From contig JAQTWB010000019.1 of assembly GCA_028689495.1 (NCBI GenBank), positions 1 to 43,048 on the forward strand: 43,048 nt of DNA. The letters are read 5' to 3'. This DNA is from a bacterium. GTDB lineage: Bacteria; Bdellovibrionota_C; UBA2361; SZUA-149; JAQTWB01. The position numbers and the translations under genes were made by a program. Each line of letters starts with the position of its first letter. Positions within the stretch are counted from its first letter, which is position 1. Positions 36,452 through 43,048 of this stretch are shown here, one piece after another. The notes beneath the pieces were generated by a model. That model was not told where the DNA came from, did not search any database, and worked only from the letters and a program-made list of their open reading frames with translations.

Positions 36452-38380
36452 TCAGGATGAAACACTGCTCAGACCGTCCATGCGCCTGACCAATGCTCCT
36501 TCAGCGGAACGATACTCAACCGCGCGAAGGTGAGTCATAATCCTCTGCATACTGCTCTTGAACACCGGCGCAGCGACTACACCGCCCCAACGAGGCTTGA
36601 CCCCCGGCTCATCGATCATCACATACATGACAATCGCCGACGACCCGGAAAAGGACTTGTCATGAACATAACCGATAAAGGACCCCTGCACCTGATCAGC
36701 TGCATAGCCTCTACCGTCAGCTCGTGCCTTCTGCGCTGTGCCGGTTTTTCCAGCTACATAGAAATCATCAAGTGCGGCACCTTTACCGGTTCCTCGCGGG
36801 TTAACAATTACCTGATGTAATGCCCGATCGATACGTTTGACCACCGTATCTGAAAGAATCCTCGGCAAATTTGTCCGATCCTTTTCACTCTCGGCACCGC
36901 TCAACACAATATGCGGCTTAACCTGATAACCGCCGTTGGCAAATACACCGTAAGCCGCCACCATCTGCAAAGCGTTCACGGCAACTCCCTGACCAAACGA
37001 TGCCGTGGCAAAATCGATATCTCTCCATTGGGATACGGGTCGAAGAATACCCGCTGACTCACCAGGGAGCAGCACCCCACTCTTCTGACCAAAGCCAAAC
37101 TCCGACAATCCATTATACAAACGCTCGGGGCCCAGGTTTGCCGCAATTTTCGTCATCCCGACATTCGAGGAGAGAACAATAACGTCTTCAAAAGAAAGTA
37201 TCTTGTTCGGATGAGCATCACGAACCCAATGGCGGCCAATCTTCACCCTTCCAGCTGAAACGTCGTAATTTTCATCACCCGTGACTACACCGGCCTTAAG
37301 TGCCAAAGCCGCTACAATCGGTTTTAACGTTGAACCTGGCTCAAATACATCCTGGACAACAGCATTGCGCAAATCATTTCCCGAATCCCTTTGCCCATTG
37401 GCGCTGGCCATCGCCATTATTTCACCGGTAAAAGAATCCATGACAACGGCAAACCCACTTTTTGCCTTCGCCGAATGCACCCCTTTAGACAACTCATCTT
37501 CGACAATCCCTTGAATGACCGAATCAATTGTCAGCTTGACATCTTCCGGTGATGCTACCGTAGTGTCCTCGCCAGTTAAAGCAACTCCGGCCAATGCAAG
37601 ACCCTCAGAGACCTGAGCCAGCGAACCTCCACCATGAGAACGGATTCGGCCTCTGGCATCACGACGAACTTCCCGTTTCCATGACTGACTGCGAATCAGT
37701 TGATCAAATGAAAGCTCAATTCCCGACAGGCCTCCTCCCTCCTGTCCAACGCGACCAAGAATAGCTCGTGCCAGGTCTCCCTGAGGATAGGCGCGATTAT
37801 AATTGCGAAATGCACTGACATTTTTGATTCGGCTATGCCCAATTTTCTCATAAACATCGCCAGGAAAGTCATGACCAAGCCAGGTAAATCCCTTGCGCTC
37901 GCCGACTATACCAATGATGTCTTGGGCTGTGATGTCTATGATGCTACCTAGTAGCTTGGCAATTTCTTTGGTATGAGCCCGATTTCGCGAATGTATGGCA
38001 ACAGACGTAGCCGGAATGGAAAGAGCCAGAGGCCGCCCATCACGGTCGACAATGTCTCCTCGCGGGGTTTGAACCTTCACCAGCCGCTCATGCTGATCAT
38101 TGGCGCGTGACAACCACTGTGCGTACTCAACATTCTGAACCACCAGCAGGCGATGAGCAATCACTCCAACCCAGGCAGCAAAAATAATCATTGTCACAGT
38201 CTGTCGCAAACGACCGCAACGAAGTGACTTTTCTATATCCGGCGTTTCAAATCTCTTAGGCTTCGGTAATTTATTGGAAACTCTTCCCTGGAGTATGGAA
38301 TGACGTTCTTTTATCGGCAGACCTTTCGTATGCGAAACCACCTGACGCGAAAGTGAATTGCCCTGATAACTTGCTGTCAT
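36452..38380 (-). CDS. ftsI: peptidoglycan D,D-transpeptidase FtsI (PBP3)
   Basis: Septal transpeptidase that cross-links peptidoglycan at the division site; the class B PBP partner of FtsW. Cytoplasmic N-terminus about 60 residues, one TM at about 62-80, dimerisation domain with RGDIVDRDGRPLA (about 107-119), then the transpeptidase: SxxK in EPGSTLKP (Ser350, Lys353), SSN (404-406), KTGTAQ (545-550). No PASTA domains. The start ATG 38380 has only AGGG 2-3 nt upstream, a poor site. It lies 214 nt after ftsL, and that gap is filled by a repeat element. The genes that normally follow (murE, murF, mraY) are missing; a protease gene comes next. Confidence 0.93.
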   Translation of the reverse strand: MTASYQGNSLSRQVVSHTKGLPIKERHSILQGRVSNKLPKPKRFETPDIEKSLRCGRLRQTVTMIIFAAWVGVIAHRLLVVQNVEYAQWLSRANDQHERLVKVQTPRGDIVDRDGRPLALSIPATSVAIHSRNRAHTKEIAKLLGSIIDITAQDIIGIVGERKGFTWLGHDFPGDVYEKIGHSRIKNVSAFRNYNRAYPQGDLARAILGRVGQEGGGLSGIELSFDQLIRSQSWKREVRRDARGRIRSHGGGSLAQVSEGLALAGVALTGEDTTVASPEDVKLTIDSVIQGIVEDELSKGVHSAKAKSGFAVVMDSFTGEIMAMASANGQRDSGNDLRNAVVQDVFEPGSTLKPIVAALALKAGVVTGDENYDVSAGRVKIGRHWVRDAHPNKILSFEDVIVLSSNVGMTKIAANLGPERLYNGLSEFGFGQKSGVLLPGESAGILRPVSQWRDIDFATASFGQGVAVNALQMVAAYGVFANGGYQVKPHIVLSGAESEKDRTNLPRILSDTVVKRIDRALHQVIVNPRGTGKGAALDDFYVAGKTGTAQKARADGRGYAADQVQGSFIGYVHDKSFSGSSAIVMYVMIDEPGVKPRWGGVVAAPVFKSSMQRIMTHLRAVEYRSAEGALVRRMDGLSSVSS

Positions 38381-38412
38381 GTCCCTGGTTCATTAAAAAT
38401 TCAACACTAATA

Positions 38413-38589
38413 TGTACCAGCTCAGACTTAACCTGAACAGACACTTCCAAAACGCCTTAAATTCCAAAAAATTTACCTCACGATGTGGTGAAGGCAAATT
38501 TGTTTGGAAGTTCAAGGCTTTTAACTCCCATGCATCTCAGAGATTTGCCTGAGCCTTGTACATCTTCATCGTGGTTATCTTGTCCGGTC
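38413..38589. repeat. dispersed repeat, copy A, interrupted by a palindromic element
   Basis: 38413-38434 and 38536-38589 match 42691-42712 and 42713-42766, where they are contiguous. Over the 76 shared bases I find a single mismatch (C/T at about 38568). Copy A is split by 101 nt (38435-38535). The outer repeat is itself partly palindromic (GTACCA-GCTCAG against CTGAGCCTTGTAC). It lies between ftsL and ftsI. Confidence 0.8.
38449..38522. mobile_element. palindromic miniature element inside repeat copy A
   Basis: AAAACGCCTT...AAGGCTTTT ends with an imperfect stem of about 30 bp (38454-38484 against 38485-38518; most positions pair) and a loop of a few bases. It sits within the 101-nt segment absent from copy B. 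It has no coding capacity and no target duplication I can see, so it is a REP- or MITE-like candidate. Confidence 0.55.
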
Positions 38590-38594
38590 TACTG

Positions 38595-38972
38595 CTAACC
38601 TTGGGCAATTCTCACTTGACGCAGGCGCGGAGTTTCTACTGAGGAAAGAGCCAAATCCTGCATGGCACGATCTCGCAAAATATCTGGACGAGTTTCCTGA
38701 ACCAGCGTCAATCGCTCTTGCTGAATCTCATTCTGCAGCGCCACGATCTGGCTGCGTCGATATTCAACATCATACTGACTATTGAGGATGGACACCCGCA
38801 CAAGCAACTGCACACCAAGCACAAAGAAAAGACAAACAGGAGCAGCCAAGGTTTTCAGGGTTCGCCGATAAAGCGCTGACCTTTGAACTGCGTTTTCCGC
38901 TACCGCACGTTGCACACGCCTGTCGTATACCGTTGCACCTGCATAACCATATGCACCTGTCACACTTCTCAT
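38595..38972 (-). CDS. ftsL: FtsL-like cell-division protein
   Basis: 125 residues: a basic cytoplasmic N-terminus, one TM at about 44-62 (LAAPVCLFFVLGVQLLVRV), then a coiled coil (about 70-100, SQIVALQNEIQQERLTLV) and a short tail. In this position between rsmH and ftsI that layout is FtsL, the bitopic partner of FtsB and FtsQ at the divisome. Sequence similarity in this family is always low, so the call rests on topology and position. ATG 38972 with GGGAGG 4 nt upstream; 33 nt after rsmH. Confidence 0.78.
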   Translation of the reverse strand: MRSVTGAYGYAGATVYDRRVQRAVAENAVQRSALYRRTLKTLAAPVCLFFVLGVQLLVRVSILNSQYDVEYRRSQIVALQNEIQQERLTLVQETRPDILRDRAMQDLALSSVETPRLRQVRIAQG

Positions 38973-39005
38973 AATGCCTCCCTTTTTTACATCCCAGGGG
39001 ATGGT

Positions 39006-40001
39006 TCATTCCTTCTCAACAATCTCACGTTGGGATACCCCACGTTGGAAAATCCTCAGCATCGCACTGCGCGCCCTGGGATTCATTTCATTTTCTTCAC
39101 TACCAGCAGTCATTGCCCGGGCAGTCAGATGAGCTCCATAACGAGGCAATTCTCCCGACATCGGCAAACGGCTCGCCGAATCGTCCGCCTTACTCCATTT
39201 GCGAAATCTCCCGGCAACAATTCGATCCTCAAGTGAATGAAAACAGATCACCGCAATTTTTCCTCCGGGAGCAAGCAACTGCTTTGCTCCATCAAGAAAT
39301 GACTCCAGCGAGCGAACTTCATCGTTAACCTCGATACGAACTGCCTGAAACACTACTTGTGATATGCGCTTGCCCTTTCTTCTTCCCCTCTCCCAGACCG
39401 CATCACAAACCTTGCGTAAATCCGCTGTGGTCTGCAAAGGACGTGCAGCAACAACCCCTTTTGCCATAGCTGCCGAATGCGCACCGACACCGCCGGTAGC
39501 AAACACACGAACAAGTTCTCGCTGATTATAGCCGTTAAGAACTTGCTCTGCTGTAAGCTCGCTCTCCCGATCCATGCGCATATCAAGCGGTCCATCACTA
39601 CGAAACGCAAACCCTCGCTCAGAGTTATCAAGCTGATCGCTTGATAACCCAAGGTCAGCAAGTATGCCGGCGAAAGGTGGAACATCTGGCGCTAACGAAT
39701 CTGCAAACAACTCTTCAGTGCGTTCCAAAACAGAACCGAAACTGTCATTGACCAGCTGCACTCTCGAGAGATTGTCTCCCAGCACTGCCGGAGCACGCTT
39801 CAGTGCTTCTTCATCCCTGTCAAAAGCGACAATCGTCAGTGCCGGGTAACGCTCCAGTAAAAGCGCCGTATGACCTCCTCCGCCAAAAGTTGCATCAAGC
39901 AAACGAAAGGAAGCAGGATCGCTCCAGTTGTCCAGATAAGAAAAAGCCTCGACAATTTCGCCTGGCATTACCGACCTGTGACAAGTTACCTGTTCCTTCA
40001 T
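39006..40001 (-). CDS. rsmH: 16S rRNA (cytosine(1402)-N(4))-methyltransferase RsmH
   Basis: Methylates C1402 in the 30S decoding site using S-adenosylmethionine. 331 residues, normal length. Motifs: HRSVMPGEIVEAF at the start, LLDATFGGGGHT (SAM site), FDRDEEAL, LADLGLSSDQLDNSERGFAF, DMRMD, VFQAVRIEVN, ICFHSLEDRIV and a C-terminal NPRARSAMLRIF. ATG 40001 overlaps the mraZ stop as ATGA, so translation is coupled. Confidence 0.96.
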   Translation of the reverse strand: MKEQVTCHRSVMPGEIVEAFSYLDNWSDPASFRLLDATFGGGGHTALLLERYPALTIVAFDRDEEALKRAPAVLGDNLSRVQLVNDSFGSVLERTEELFADSLAPDVPPFAGILADLGLSSDQLDNSERGFAFRSDGPLDMRMDRESELTAEQVLNGYNQRELVRVFATGGVGAHSAAMAKGVVAARPLQTTADLRKVCDAVWERGRRKGKRISQVVFQAVRIEVNDEVRSLESFLDGAKQLLAPGGKIAVICFHSLEDRIVAGRFRKWSKADDSASRLPMSGELPRYGAHLTARAMTAGSEENEMNPRARSAMLRIFQRGVSQREIVEKE

Positions 40002-40489
40002 CGACTGATATCAACCTCCGCAAAAAGCGCCGGATCGTCCAGAAGTGCTGCTTCGGCCTCCTGAAAAATCACATCCCAGATTCTCCTGTCCCAAATGCGA
40101 AATCCGTGAAGAGAAGATGTAAAAACGACCTCCTTCTCCATCCCCGCATAGTCCCGCAGGTTCTGCGGCAATAAAATTCTTCCGCTGCTGTCGATAACGC
40201 ACTGCACCGATCGCGCCAGGTAGTAGTTCTCCAATTTCCGCACAGTCGGATCGAATCGGCTCCGCTCACGCAATCTCTGCTCAAACTTTCGCCAATCCGG
40301 CATCGAGTAACCCTCAAGGCAGCGGGCTCCGTCACAGATAAAGTTGGTAATCACAACTGTATCCACACCCTGCCGACCAAGTGCCGCACGAAAAGCAGAA
40401 GGCATACTTACTCGCCCTTTCCCATCAAGATTATGATGGTAGCACCCCTGAAATTCGTTAGTGCTCTCTATCTGCTCTTCATCTGTCAC
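39998..40489 (-). CDS. mraZ: transcriptional regulator MraZ
   Basis: DNA-binding protein that controls the division and cell-wall cluster it heads. 163 residues with two SpoVT/AbrB-like repeats, LDGKGRVSMPSAFR and IDSSGRILLPQNLR. The start is GTG 40489 with GAGG 6 nt upstream. Its own likely operators are the phased TGGCA/TGGGA boxes at 40641-40695. The C-terminal tail is rather acidic. Confidence 0.95.
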   Translation of the reverse strand: MTDEEQIESTNEFQGCYHHNLDGKGRVSMPSAFRAALGRQGVDTVVITNFICDGARCLEGYSMPDWRKFEQRLRERSRFDPTVRKLENYYLARSVQCVIDSSGRILLPQNLRDYAGMEKEVVFTSSLHGFRIWDRRIWDVIFQEAEAALLDDPALFAEVDISR

Positions 40490-40640
40490 TTCAGGCCTCG
40501 TTTTTAGACTTTCCGGAGAAGGTCACCCCACCAAAACGACAAATCCCCCTACCTATGAGGGACATTCTGCAAATCATCTGCCGAAACGGGTCACTTCCGC
40601 CATTTTCTGCGGAATCTACCCCCACACTAGCTATGATGCA

Positions 40641-40695
40641 TCCCACTCTCTGCCATATTCAGGTTTTATTTGCCACTTTCTGCCACCATATGCCA
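40641..40695 (-). promoter_or_regulatory. phased MraZ-type operator boxes
   Basis: On the minus strand TGGCA occurs at 40695-40691, 40685-40681, 40675-40671 and 40655-40651, and TGGGA at 40645-40641. All sit on an exact 10-bp grid (one slot, 40661-40665, is empty), that is TGG(C/G)A-N5 repeats. E. coli MraZ binds TGGGN repeats with 5-nt spacers, so these boxes fit in form and place, 152-206 nt ahead of mraZ. Confidence 0.75.
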
Positions 40696-40743
40696 GAAAA
40701 TTCTCCTTTTGAGAGAATATTTTTGGCGCAGAGACACAGAAAC

Positions 40744-40826
40744 AAGGTTCCGGGTTAAGGTTCCGGGTTACTATTTGGGACCGGGTTTACTATTTGGGAC
40801 CGGGTTTCGGATTTTGGGACCGGGTT
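40744..40826. repeat. tandem repeats of the TTCCGGGTTA family
   Basis: AAGGTTCCGGGTT occurs twice back to back (40744-40769). Then ACTATTTGGGACCGGGTTT occurs twice exactly (40770-40788, 40789-40807), followed by a variant CGGATTTTGGGACCGGGTT (40808-40826). A degenerate AAGGTTCCAGGTTAC lies at about 40945-40959. Confidence 0.85.
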
Positions 40827-40958
40827 ACTTTCGACTACTTCAATCGATCAGCTGGAAAGCACTCCGATTCGGCCTTACGTCACCTGCAGAGGGGAAAACG
40901 AACTTAGAATTGGTGCACAAAAGGTGCGAATAGGTGGTTAGAAGAAGGTTCCAGGTTA

Positions 40959-40985
40959 CTTTTGTAGCTTTTGTAGCTTTTGTCA
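40959..40985. repeat. 9-nt tandem repeat
   Basis: CTTTTGTAG occurs twice exactly, followed by CTTTTGTCA. It lies 36 nt downstream of the stop of the HExxH gene. Confidence 0.7.
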
Positions 40986-41021
40986 TTCGTGAAACTTTTA
41001 CGATTAAAACACTCGGCTACG

Positions 41022-41984
41022 CTATGGCTTCTTGACCACCTCGTTAAAATCTACCTTGGTTATATCGGTTTCCTGTTGATGCCGATCGGCCAACGTCGTG
41101 TAATCCTCAAAATTCATCGCAGTGTTTTTTACCAGCGCATCTGCCAATGGCAGCAATCGATCCTCCGGAGTATTCTCGAGTATATCGGCACTGACATATA
41201 GGGCCTTATCCAAACTATCCGCTGTATTGTGCTTAACATCACCGGTAGTCGTCTCGGCATTACGCTTTTCAATTGCCTCCCGATAAACTTCATCAACCCG
41301 GGAAAGAAGTTCAGGTCCACCCTCAGTAAGCGCCTGCTTGCGAAGATATAACACCGCCGCGATATCGGCACGGTTCTCCTCCAGGTAGCTAAGATAATTC
41401 TGTTCCTGCTTCAGACGCTCCGTTCGATGTTTCTCACTTTGATCGGGGTCATTTAATAGTGCCGCGTCAGTTCGCTCCTCTGCCGTCTTTTGACGTGCTT
41501 CCTGCCCAAGGTCACAATGCACTACCTCATGAACAACAACTGTCTTCTGCCGCAACAAATCTGCTTCACTGGTCAGGGCATCGCTGCCCCCTTCATCAAC
41601 CGCATAGGCCTTATGTGCTTCTGGAGAAATGTACACTCCACATTCCCCCTTGTCGTTCTGCACAGAGAAACCAAGCTGACGGTATGCCATGACCTCCAAA
41701 GTCGCCACAGACTGCTCCTTGGCCTGTTCACCATATCGGTTCTGAATAAACTCTTTTTCCGCCATAATCGGCCCCAGCATATCACCCGCTTCATAGGCAG
41801 TAGTGGCGAAAACTACACTGCGCCGTATACCCATTGCATCAGCGGCATTAAGCGCCAAAGCTCTCTGCTCCTCTGACGAGAATTTTATCTCGGGAATTTT
41901 TAGTGATTGCTCCTCAACCGCAGTTGCCGCTGGAAGAGAACTCCCAGTTTTCACGAATCCATTCTTGTCACTTTCTGCTTCCAT
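41022..41984 (-). CDS. putative cytosolic HExxH metallopeptidase-like protein
   Basis: 320 residues from ATG 41984, with GGAG 6 nt upstream. No signal peptide or TM segment. A zinc-type motif VVVHEVVHCD lies near residue 150, and about 55 residues later LEENRADIAAVLYL resembles the E-x-x-AD helix that supplies the third ligand in gluzincin-like enzymes. The rest is charged and helical (many Glu, Lys, Gln), with no family I recognise. It is divergent to the small gene at 42221, with a palindrome between them. Function unknown; a regulatory or stress protease is one possibility, and the HExxH could also be fortuitous. Confidence 0.7.
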   Translation of the reverse strand: MEAESDKNGFVKTGSSLPAATAVEEQSLKIPEIKFSSEEQRALALNAADAMGIRRSVVFATTAYEAGDMLGPIMAEKEFIQNRYGEQAKEQSVATLEVMAYRQLGFSVQNDKGECGVYISPEAHKAYAVDEGGSDALTSEADLLRQKTVVVHEVVHCDLGQEARQKTAEERTDAALLNDPDQSEKHRTERLKQEQNYLSYLEENRADIAAVLYLRKQALTEGGPELLSRVDEVYREAIEKRNAETTTGDVKHNTADSLDKALYVSADILENTPEDRLLPLADALVKNTAMNFEDYTTLADRHQQETDITKVDFNEVVKKP

Positions 41985-42106
41985 CAAAAACTCCACAAGA
42001 CTCACCAACCGACAAAAACCCTTGGACACTTGATGTTATGAAGCATTTCAGCGGTTTGTATACCTTAGCGTAAATCTGGCTTGAAAAATTTGCAGAAAAA
42101 CGAATT

Positions 42107-42123
42107 GTTCACATAATATGAAC
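42107..42123. promoter_or_regulatory. 17-bp operator-like palindrome
   Basis: GTTCACATAATATGAAC is symmetric in seven of eight base pairs around a central A. It lies midway between the divergent genes at 41984 (minus) and 42221 (plus), the right place for a shared repressor or activator site. Confidence 0.5.
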
Positions 42124-42151
42124 AGCCAATATGGGTAGCAGACGACAATCG

Positions 42152-42200
42152 TTCAGGGTGCTTGATAGCTCAAGCCCCCTGAATGCTTTTACATTTTTTC
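42152..42200 (+). promoter_or_regulatory. attenuator-like hairpin in the leader of the small gene
   Basis: TTCAGGG/CCCTGAA outer and GCTTGA/TCAAGC inner stems with one mismatch between them and a 4-nt loop (42152-42183). They are followed by TGCTTTTACATTTTTT (42184-42199). It lies 12 nt before the AGGAGG site of the next gene, so it can act as a terminator inside the leader. Confidence 0.55.
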
Positions 42201-42220
42201 GCCATTGGCGAGGAGGTTTT

Positions 42221-42550
42221 ATGTCACACCCAATACCTTTCAACGACATTGTCAACGAACTCGGCGGAGGAGCCTTGCACAGAAAGCTCGACCAAGCCGA
42301 GAGCAATAATGAAAAAGATGTCAGATTAATGACCATTCAAGAAAGCAAGGAAGACAAACTGAACAGCGAAGTTCTGAACAACAAAGCCGTAATGCGCCTG
42401 CAACAGATGGTCGATGGGCGCCACGGCATGAACGAAGGATCGTTCTGGGTTCCAAAAATCGGCAAAGAAAAGAAAAATGAAAATTATATTTTCTTTATCT
42501 ACGCCGAACTACACCAGAAGGAATACCAAGAGGGAATATCATCTGGATAA
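42221..42550 (+). CDS. small conserved-looking protein, unknown
   Basis: 109 residues, charged and soluble. ATG 42221 has a perfect AGGAGG 4 nt upstream, which fixes the start despite longer open frame before it. Residues 20-70 are helical and rich in Glu, Lys, Asn and Gln. The C-terminal part (GSFWVPKIGKEK, then ENYIFFIYAELHQ) suggests a short strand region. No family recognised. It is divergent from the HExxH gene and followed by its own terminator. Confidence 0.65.
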   Translation: MSHPIPFNDIVNELGGGALHRKLDQAESNNEKDVRLMTIQESKEDKLNSEVLNNKAVMRLQQMVDGRHGMNEGSFWVPKIGKEKKNENYIFFIYAELHQKEYQEGISSG

Positions 42551-42598
42551 AACTTCACGAAACAATAATTCTCGCAGTGATAATTCAGGGACTATATC

Positions 42599-42645
42599 GA
42601 GAGGTAGCAGCGGCAAACTGCTTGCTATCCTCTCTTTCTCTTTTT
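42599..42645 (+). terminator. terminator of the small gene
   Basis: GAGAGG-TAGC arm (42599-42610) pairs with GCTA-TCCTCTC (42621-42634, one bulge), followed by TTTCTCTTTTT. About 50 nt after the stop codon. Confidence 0.65.
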
Positions 42646-42690
42646 GCTATTGTAGTTAAGGTTATCAGAAGCATTCAGGCTCATAAAAGC

Positions 42691-42766
42691 TGTACCAGCT
42701 CAGACTTAACCTCTCAGAGATTTGCCTGAGCCTTGTACATCTTTATCGTGGTTATCTTGTCCGGTC
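42691..42766. repeat. dispersed repeat, copy B (uninterrupted)
   Basis: 76 bp, nearly identical to the two halves of the repeat at 38413-38589 and in the same orientation. It lacks the 101-nt insertion found there. It contains GTACCAGCTCAG and its imperfect inverse CTGAGCCTTGTAC. It lies between convergent genes, which suits a stable 3-prime structure. Confidence 0.8.
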
Positions 42767-42957
42767 GAGTGTCGACCCGGAAACAAAAACTGACTCCTGG
42801 AACCAATAAAATCCAGCGCCAATGAAAACCCGAGCAATCGAAGATATGATGGTTCCGTTGTTATATAAAACAAAATAAAACTGTCCTCTGCCAAAATACT
42901 GCCGCTGGAACCGTCGAGCATATACCCGGCGATCCCAGCAAACAGTTCAGACAACTT

Positions 42958-43048
42958 CTACAAAACATCATCCAGCTGAATCACTCCCGCTCCCAGCCAA
43001 TGATCTATCGCCTGAGCCGCGACACTACCGACATCACGACCATCAGCC
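42958..43048 (-). CDS. C-terminal end of an unidentified protein (runs off window)
   Basis: A minus-strand frame open from the window edge to TAG at 42960-42958 encodes 29 residues ending in DHWLGAGVIQLDDVL. Composition is protein-like and there is no competing frame. Too short to assign. Confidence 0.45.
   Translation of the reverse strand, partial: ADGRDVGSVAAQAIDHWLGAGVIQLDDVL

Larger units (their letters stand above)
40490..41021. other. 532-nt region upstream of mraZ with MraZ boxes and tandem repeats
   Basis: No gene is supported; short plus-strand open frames here overlap the repeats and boxes. Contents, from mraZ outward: promoter region, five phased boxes (40641-40695), tandem CCGGGTT repeats (40744-40826), and a 9-nt tandem repeat (40959-40985) just before the end of the neighbouring minus-strand gene. 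Confidence 0.6.
42551..42957. other. 407-nt intergenic region between convergent genes
   Basis: It contains the terminator at 42599-42645 and repeat copy B at 42691-42766. A minus-strand open frame at 42706-42954 runs through the repeat and has no ribosome-binding site that I can defend, so I do not call it. Confidence 0.5.

Noticed and set aside
40461-40758. Two overlapping plus-strand open frames upstream of mraZ
   Set aside because: They cover the mraZ start and the phased operator boxes and have no start signals.
42706-42954. Minus-strand open frame of 82 codons
   Set aside because: Its 3-prime end runs through the dispersed repeat copy B; no clear ribosome-binding site and no family pattern.

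Overview
The window looks like a piece of a Gram-negative, flagellated, heterotrophic bacterial chromosome. The evidence is a class 2 (quinone-linked, membrane-associated) PyrD, an MlaF-type lipid-transport ATPase, a mraZ-rsmH-ftsL-ftsI cell-division cluster, a methyl-accepting chemotaxis protein, a FlgM-like anti-sigma-28 factor, and several signal-peptide-bearing surface proteins built from calcium-binding and beta-propeller repeats. Nothing visible fixes the phylum. The mix would fit delta-proteobacteria-like lineages (Bdellovibrionota, Myxococcota and relatives), but that is a guess. No tRNA, rRNA, CRISPR array, intact insertion sequence or integrase was recognised.

Layout. (1) 1-3967, minus strand: a tight housekeeping operon pyrD-dus-mlaF-like ATPase-Ski2-type helicase. 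The helicase is broken into two frames. (2) 4074-12771, minus: a terminator, an exported FG-GAP repeat protein, and a 2307-residue surface protein (DUF11-like repeats, about 29 thrombospondin-3-like calcium loops, a carboxypeptidase-regulatory-like domain, and a four-unit C-terminal module). (3) 12854-16250, minus: NAD salvage, with a nicotinamide phosphoribosyltransferase and an unusual fusion of a CinA/PncC-like domain to an NMN-adenylyltransferase-like domain. (4) 17032-18162, plus: a lone polysaccharide-deacetylase-fold protein. (5) 18184-25840, minus: a second giant surface protein of 1887 residues that carries the same C-terminal module, preceded by a sigma-28-type promoter, and then a HAMP-less chemotaxis receptor. 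(6) 26371-27181: flgM-like gene (plus) and a small membrane protein (minus). (7) 27454-32768, plus: a bifunctional proline dehydrogenase/P5C dehydrogenase in an apparent operon with a two-gene ABC exporter. (8) 32821-36228, minus: a secreted HExxH metalloprotease with a C-terminal FG-GAP propeller. (9) 36452-40489, minus: mraZ-rsmH-ftsL-ftsI, preceded by phased MraZ-type boxes. A palindromic repeat element lies between ftsL and ftsI. (10) 40744-43048: short tandem repeats, a cytosolic HExxH protein, a divergent small gene with an operator-like palindrome and an attenuator-like leader, a second copy of the ftsL-ftsI repeat, and the tail of a further gene.

How the genes fit together. Two themes stand out. 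First, four large exported proteins lie within about 32 kb and share modules pairwise: two giants share a roughly 450-residue four-repeat C-terminus, and two others share FG-GAP units. A sigma-28-like promoter precedes one giant, and an anti-sigma-28-like gene and a chemoreceptor lie nearby, which suggests that at least some of this surface gear is expressed with motility. Second, NAMPT and the CinA-NMNAT fusion together would convert nicotinamide to NAD in two steps. All functional statements rest on motif reading by eye; no database search was possible.
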